NCBI GenBank assembly: GCA_900618425.1
Contig: UZAN01039763.1
Coordinates: 25,681-89,680, forward strand
DNA: 64,000 bases
Reading direction: 5' to 3'
Source: Echinostoma caproni
Taxonomy: Eukaryota > Platyhelminthes > Trematoda > Plagiorchiida > Echinostomatidae
The number at the start of each line of letters is the position of its first letter. Position 1 is the first letter of the stretch. The notes beneath the pieces are model-generated. The model worked only from the letters and a program-made list of their open reading frames with translations, ran no database searches and had not been told where the DNA came from. Below are positions 53,401-60,703 of this stretch, one piece after another. A program made the translations under genes and the position numbers.

Positions 53401-56400
53401 TTTACAATCACATCTCGTAATACCACACAGTGTAATGTGCCAATGTTGTGGTGAGCAAACTGTCCGTAACAAAGCCAGTAGTGAGAGGGTTGCCAACGAG
53501 AGACCGGGGTTCCGGACTAATCAACATCCACCCGGGGCAACTTGGTCAACAAGGACAAAAAACTGCGATTGATAAATACTGATGAAACCAATGATATTCT
53601 CCGACACATATTATTTGGTCGCCCTTATCAAATTCATCGCTAATTCTGTCGCCTAATGCCTGACACTTTCGATATCAGCGGATTATGAGTGGATGGTCAG
53701 TTTGGAGGTCGTCGTCTTCCTCTGTATTGGTTTTCGACCAATAGACTGAGTCATATCTTCGTCAACCTCGTACTTGTATCAGAAATTTCAGCAGTTTGTT
53801 TTGAGTAGTATTCTGGTTGCTGAACTACGTACGAGTGCTGCATATACCTCAACAAGATTCATCTTTTTTGTGGGTAGTATTGCATGGTTCTCAATTCCCA
53901 ATTTTAAGGTTTCATGTCGTGGATTCCAATGAGGGGACAACCGGTCATCTTGATCCCGGTCCCCTGCTAGTGGTCGATTACTTGCGTGCTTATTAATAAC
54001 CCTGGGTAGCCGAAATAAATTTATGGAGAATTGAGGAGAATGGACTAAAACACAGCATTCCTAATAAATTTGGACATCTTTTTTACCACAGTTTTATCCA
54101 CATGTTTAGTTCTACTTGTGGAGCAGCAGGTAACCGGTAATGGTTCTACGTTTTAAATCGATCGTTCGTCAAGGAAAAGCTTGCTGTATACTTATAAATG
54201 TTTTTTTTTCGTGCTCGGGTTTCTACAATCAACCAAAGCACATCTGCTCATAGTTAAGCATCTGAAAGATCTTTTCCTCCCGTGTGGTTTAGTGGTACGC
54301 CCGAGGACGTACGTATAGCTCGATTGGGACACAAATTGTTTATGGTCTCACNAAATTGATATGCCGCGGTGCAACTTAGCAAATACATAAACCGAGCCGA
54401 CCGATAATCCAAATGAACAGGGAAAATTCACAGGCCATTGACATGGAACAAACAGAAGGGATTTAGTTTGATCAAACATTTGAACATGGGTTAGGAAAGT
54501 TTTTCCAAATTGAAAGAACAATCATTGAATTTATAAAACAATANNNNNNNNNNNNNNNNNNNNNNNNNNNNNNNNNNNNNNNNNNNNNNNNNNNNNNNNN
54601 NNNNNNNNNNNNNNNNNNNNNNNNNNNNNNNNNNNNNNNNNNNNNNNNNNNNNNNNNNNNNNNNNNNNNNNNNNNNNNNNNNNNNNNNNNNNNNNNNNNN
54701 NNNNNNNNNNNNNNNNNNNNNNNNNNNNNNNNNNNNNNNNNNNNNNNNNNNNNNNNNNNNNNNNNNNNNNNNNNNNNNNNNNNNNNNNNNNNNNNNNNNN
54801 NNNNNNNNNNNNNNNNNNNNNNNNNNNNNNNNNNNNNNNNNNNNNNNNNNNNNNNNNNNNNNNNNNNNNNNNNNNNNNNNNNNNNNNNNNNNNNNNNNNN
54901 NNNNNNNNNNNNNNNNNNNNNNNNNNNNNNNNNNNNNNNNNNNNNNNNNNNNNNNNNNNNNNNNNNNNNNNNNNNNNNNNNNNNNNNNNNNNNNNNNNNN
55001 NNNNNNNNNNNNNNNNNNNNNNNNNNNNNNNNNNNNNNNNNNNNNNNNNNNNNNNNNNNNNNNNNNNNNNNNNNNNNNNNNNNNNNNNNNNNNNNNNNNN
55101 NNNNNNNNNNNNNNNNNNNNNNNNNNNNNNNNNNNNNNNNNNNNNNNNNNNNNNNNNNNNNNNNNNNNNNNNNNNNNNNNNNNNNNNNNNNNNNNNNNNN
55201 NNNNNNNNNNNNNNNNNNNNNNNNNNNNNNNNNNNNNNNNNNNNNNNNNNNNNNNNNNNNNNNNNNNNNNNNNNNNNNNNNNNNNNNNNNNNNNNNNNNN
55301 NNNNNNNNNNNNNNNNNNNNNNNNNNNNNNNNNNNNNNNNNNNNNNNNNNNNNNNNNNNNNNNNGAATTGGATTGTTTGTGAAACCTTGCCCAACACAGC
55401 AAAGCACAACTGAAGCGGGATGAGAACAGATGAAACCAAGTTACATGATTTACAGTTTGCAAGGGATCAATTGAAACAAACAAACAATAATTCGGGTAAC
55501 ATGCGTCTCGCCGACCGGGGGGACACAAACCGTACATCACAAGTGTGTTTGTTTGTGTTGGTGCACAGTTTGCATTGAGAGGAGAAAATCAGGACGTCCA
55601 ATGTTGTGTAAAACAGTTGCTGTCAAAAATTGCTTTATTGCAAGGATCAAGTCATAGATGAGCGGAAGAGAACAGCTTGCAGGTCTTCCTTGACTCTGTG
55701 CTAAACCAAAACTCTCGTCTTCCATTCTAATGTTGTATATCAACATGATGGTGCAGGGAAGAGGAAAATTGTTTATTACGAACAAAGTTATCGGTATCCG
55801 TAGATTTGTCTACATACCAGAAAATGTTGTCTTAGCAACATGTTTTCCGAATCCGCGAAACCACATACAGGATAGTCAGTGGAACAGTCTCACGGTGGAT
55901 CCCCATTTCCCCGTAGTTATCATTCGGAACACATTAATTTGCTACAAGAGTTCTCAATCATTTTTGACCCCCTTCGGAGAAACAGACAATCACGTTATTT
56001 CGTACAAGCCAAACATACTACTCCCAATACGAATAGCCGAAATTTTGTGCATCGGCTCGCTAAAAAGAAGAAAAGCTACAATTTTCCGTTTTACAAAATC
56101 TGTCATCGTCCTATGCTAATGAATTGAACCAAAGATTTTTAAATGATTGAGTTAATTTTTCAGTTGCTAAACGAGTGCATTAAACTTATATTTCTATTCA
56201 CAGTCTGAAACACTAGCAGCATGTAATAAATTTCAACAGACATGATAATGGATAACCATAGAGAGAGGAGATTCCATACGAATTGAAGCATGATATCCTC
56301 GGGGGAAAAATGATAATAGAAACGATATCAGACAATGACGGTGTAAACAGATCCAAAAGCAAACTGCGAGNACTGCGAGTGATTGATCAAAGCCACGATG

Positions 56401-59400
56401 GACTGAGGAGCGGTTTAGAACCCATCTAGGCGTGTGATTCGTAAGATCATTCGCACCACTTCAAAGCTAAGTGACACACGACCTGTGAGTCGGTCTAGAA
56501 TTCGTTCGTAATTTGCTGATGGGCAATCACTGCCGTTGACTTACATATCCCGTTTACGTTTGGTTATTTAGGTTCAATCGTTGTGTTTAGTATGAAAAAA
56601 GAGGGGCTTCACAATACCGTACAGTACATTACAGTGAGCACAACATCTCACACCATTCAAGGAGCACGTTCCAGTTGATTTATTCATTCATTGAATTTAC
56701 ATCCCTCTTACCTTTGGGTACGAAGAAGTTTAAAATGGACATAACAGAGCATAATCAAAAAAGTGTAACACACCAGATGAACTGCTGATGAACTGAGCAA
56801 AATTGAGAAGGGTGCCGTGATTTTTAAATAAAATCATTCAGTCGATGTTATCCAAAATATACTCTGCGGTATATCATCTCTGAGCCGAAAGTAACAACCA
56901 TCGTTAATTAGTTGATTATCCTGGCACTGACCTAAACTCGTTGCACACGTTGATGGATAACAGTAGCGTCTTTCGTATAAAGAGCTTATTTTAGTTAAAT
57001 TTGTCAGGAAGATTTATCGATTGGACGCATCAATAATTAATTGACTGACAATAAAAGAAACCTGGGTTTTGATCGATTGCAAGGATGCGGTTTAAAAGCT
57101 GAGCCAAAGCTGACCCTTTATTTCTGTAATCCTGTGATGAGAATCTCAAGTTCTGATAGTTCGATTACTTCATTTCATTATGTCTGCACGAGCTTCTCGG
57201 ACGCAATCGAACATACTGCTGTGGGACTGATTGTATTGATATCAGTTTTGTTTTACCCTGGATTAAATCCGCTACATTTGACCAACTGAGGAGGCTAAAT
57301 GTATTAATAGCTTCTCAAAAGATTTCTCTTCTCTGTTATGTGATAAATTGAATAACGAAGATCACAAGTATTCAGCATTATTTTATCTAAGTACGCTCTC
57401 GTTCGATCGAGAATTTGGTCTTCTAGGTCCTTGCCTCCGAAAACCTCAGTATGGTCCGGGGTGGGTGTCTCGGGTTGCTGCTGGTCAAGCTTCCCTTGCG
57501 TCTCGCGAAATGCCCCCGTACGACCAAGTATCTCAAATAGTCCCTGCTGAGGAAGCCCTACTCACTGCCTTGTCGTAGCGGAGGCGTTTCCAACCAAAGT
57601 GAGAGGACGAGAAGTCAACCTCCAGGGGTATAACCGAGCTGGTTAACCATTGGTCTTTCACCTAGGGAAATTGGCCAAAAATCCTGATTCTAATTCAACC
57701 AAGGAGGAGGCGTACGAACCACACAACTTCCTGGTTTTGGCAGTGGTCACCGGTTCGATTGTGTATCGAGGTGTAACTGAGCATCTTGGACGTTTGACTC
57801 CGTCCAAAAGACGCATGAACCGATGAACTGGACACCAGCCCCTAATAGATTACGGCTTTTACACACCGGCCTGCTAACCTACGGGTCAGGCTTTAACTAG
57901 CAGAAGGCACCGACTGTGATTTCCTCAAGAAAATTTACCTGCTTTGGCATGGGCAACCTAGCAGTATTCAGCCCATGTGCAAATCATGGAACGTTGTTCT
58001 TTTTCATAAAGATTATTGTAGCATGATTTGTTTGGCACACAGTCTTGCATTAGATGTACGTGAAATATAAACGTCTAGATCCGGTCTTCTTTCGTAAATG
58101 TGAACGTCTTTTTACTTCCTCTTTTATTTATTGAATATACAAATGCACAATCAACATTCAGGAGGGAAGCTGCGGCCATACTGTCCACTGTCTGCGGAAA
58201 CACAGAAATGGAGAACTGGAGCGGTGATGGAGTAGTTCGAATCCGAGACTTGTGGGTCACAAATTGGTGACTTAACCACTCAGTCATCACCTCTCAAGTG
58301 GCATGTCGTGACCCAAATCCTTCCGGAATCGTATTCAATAATACCGAGATTTCTTAATGTGTCGCTCTATACCGAAATCAAGAGAATATGACAACCAAAG
58401 GTATGGTTAGGAAATGCACTCATTTTAAAGTTACATACACCGACCGACGTTCTATTTGTCATCAGTCCTCTAAAACACACTCACTGTTCGATCTCCCATA
58501 TCATCGATGGGAGAAGTAGTTTTCAAATTCGCACATAATTGTTGATAAATTTACATAAACTTTCACGTGACTCAATCGGAACGGGGTGAGAGGGGAGGGC
58601 GGGGGGGGTATTGTTTTGATTCACCCAGGAAAAGTACTCACAAACGGATAGCGTGTCAAATCCACCACTCTTGGGAGAGTGTACCAGTAGGGCAAACGTC
58701 GACTGTACAATCCACAAAACGCTGGAACTTCCGAGGTGCGTGATCCACTGTCGCTGGTCTCGAAATCCTGAACGAACGTATACTTTTTCGAGTCTAGGTA
58801 TACAAGCCGATCAGGGCAAACGGTTTGTCGAAGCAGCACGTAGGCAGATCGAATCTGTATTTTTTTTTTAAAGAAAATGAGAAAAATGAATGCTTCAATG
58901 ACCAATTCTCATCACGGGGGGGGGATCGTGTTAAGTATACATTTCACCTGGTCACAAGTGCAGTGTTTAGAATTATTCAACATAACCTTTCTCCGAGAAC
59001 GGTTTCTGGAATCAGCCCAGCTCAGATGACATGCGCCAATCCAACGATTCACTCCTCCAGCCCATCTCTTAAGATTAGCACTAGTTCAGTGTTACAAACA
59101 AGCACTTATTCAGTTGTTCACCAGAATCAATGCTAACGGGTTGTAAATGTTTTACTACGGTTCACTCTGCTTCGTGAGTGCTTGCCCGTATGTCTGTGTC
59201 ATTGTGCGTGTGTGTGTGCATGCTTAGTTGGCACATTTATGACTCCAGGAAGAGTGACCGAGTATGCTTGCAGCTACGACTCAGTCAATTTCGGAACTAA
59301 GGAAATCAAATGTCGCAAGACGTTGATACTTCATTCAATCTTTGCGAGTTTTATAGCGTGGAATATACTGAGCATTATATGGGACGGCACAATGAGACCA

Positions 59401-60653
59401 AGTTATTCACCTAGAAAGGATGAATTGGATCCTATGTCGGTGCCTTGTTTTTCTCCAGAGGCTAACAAATACCATTGGATGAGAAACATTGTCTAGGGAA
59501 CTTGTAAAGTTAGCTTTACTCATGATAGGATGTAAAAGGAGGAAGCGCAACCCTTCAGTCAGTTGATCATTTTGAAGTTTTTAGTAAACTTCAAAGAAAA
59601 CGGTGACACAATATCAGGGGCCTTACGAATGGTGAATAATTAGTAATCTACTTTAATTCTTCTTTGTGAACCTGACGATATTATATTCGTATTCACAATA
59701 ATTCGCATTCTCTTGGTAATTGAGGATATCGCAGTGAGCGAATCTTCGGAAGTGTCTAAATTGATTGGAATCTAAAATAGTCCTCTACGTTGTGACACTC
59801 TAATTGTTGAAATTTCGACAAGGCGATAATGAGACAAACTGATCAAAAGTTGACTTAAAATGATCACTCATGTATCAGAGTGGCTTCCTCACGCGTTGAT
59901 TTCGTCAAAATGTACGGGGCAAGAATGGAATGAAATTCCGGCATCGGTAACTGTAACACGTTCACCTTTCCGTAGGCCATAATGCCGAACAGAGTCTTTT
60001 AGTGAGATTGTTGCTGGGTGACCTGAATGCGAAGCTGTTGCCGTTTAGCAAACCTCGGTTGTTCGGGCTAGAATACTGCATTCTTTGCGCAAAGAAACAG
60101 TTGTTACGTGTTCTATGCCTATCCAAACATTGGTCAAAGATCGTCAGTACTTGTATACACTCTACATAAACCGACTTATTTCCTGCTGGTGATCGATAAT
60201 AGTGAACAAAACCTGTCATCTCAAAATGTCTATCCCTTTTCCATTCGCACCTTCAGGTAAAAGGGACCGAATAATTTGAAATTCATAGAGCAACTGAACT
60301 CAAAAACGGTTTGTTGTCTTGCGGTCAGGCCCTGGGTTATGCTTAATGTAACTTATTGCACACAAAAATTCAATTTCAAACACCAGTTTTCCAGTTTGAG
60401 ATAAAATGAATGTGACAAAAAACTGCAGAATAACGTACGGTAAAATATCCCCGGGCTAGAGGGATACATTAAGAACATTGTTGGACTCGGGTGAAATTGT
60501 ATTAACTAAATTGTTGCAAAAATATATAATCTCAAAACGTGGTGTTGAAACAATAGTGTTCGATCAAAAGATCTATCTGTATGCGACGGAATAGTGCGAA
60601 CACTGAACAAAAGAGTTCCAACAACCTGCTCTGTTTTTCTTGGCATTCATCAT

Positions 60654-60703
<50 letters not shown>

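Larger units (their letters stand above)
53013..58641. other. Interval with a missing exon and assembly gap
   Basis: Phase demands at least one unseen exon totalling 3n+2 bases between exons 3 and 4. I found no convincing candidate in the readable sequence, so the 821-base gap is the likeliest place. The rest holds R6 copy 2 and a tRNA-like element. An ambiguous base at 54352 lies in readable sequence. Confidence 0.6.

Noticed and set aside
53350..53430. Candidate missing exon before a GTAAGC donor
   Set aside because: Short cysteine-rich frame, no acceptor with a pyrimidine tract and no similarity to the family.
54472..55540. Long minus-strand open frames of about 300-350 residues
   Set aside because: They consist almost entirely of unknown residues translated from the N gap.
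56705..56785. Candidate missing exon ending CCCAAAG|GTAAGA in the right outgoing phase
   Set aside because: The hydrophobic translation does not resemble the expected region, and its incoming phase does not match exon 3.
59940..60020. Minus-strand stretch before GTGAAC with a readable frame (VTVTDAGISFHS)
   Set aside because: The frame has a stop just upstream and no acceptor that gives a usable phase. Exons 2 and 3 join without it.
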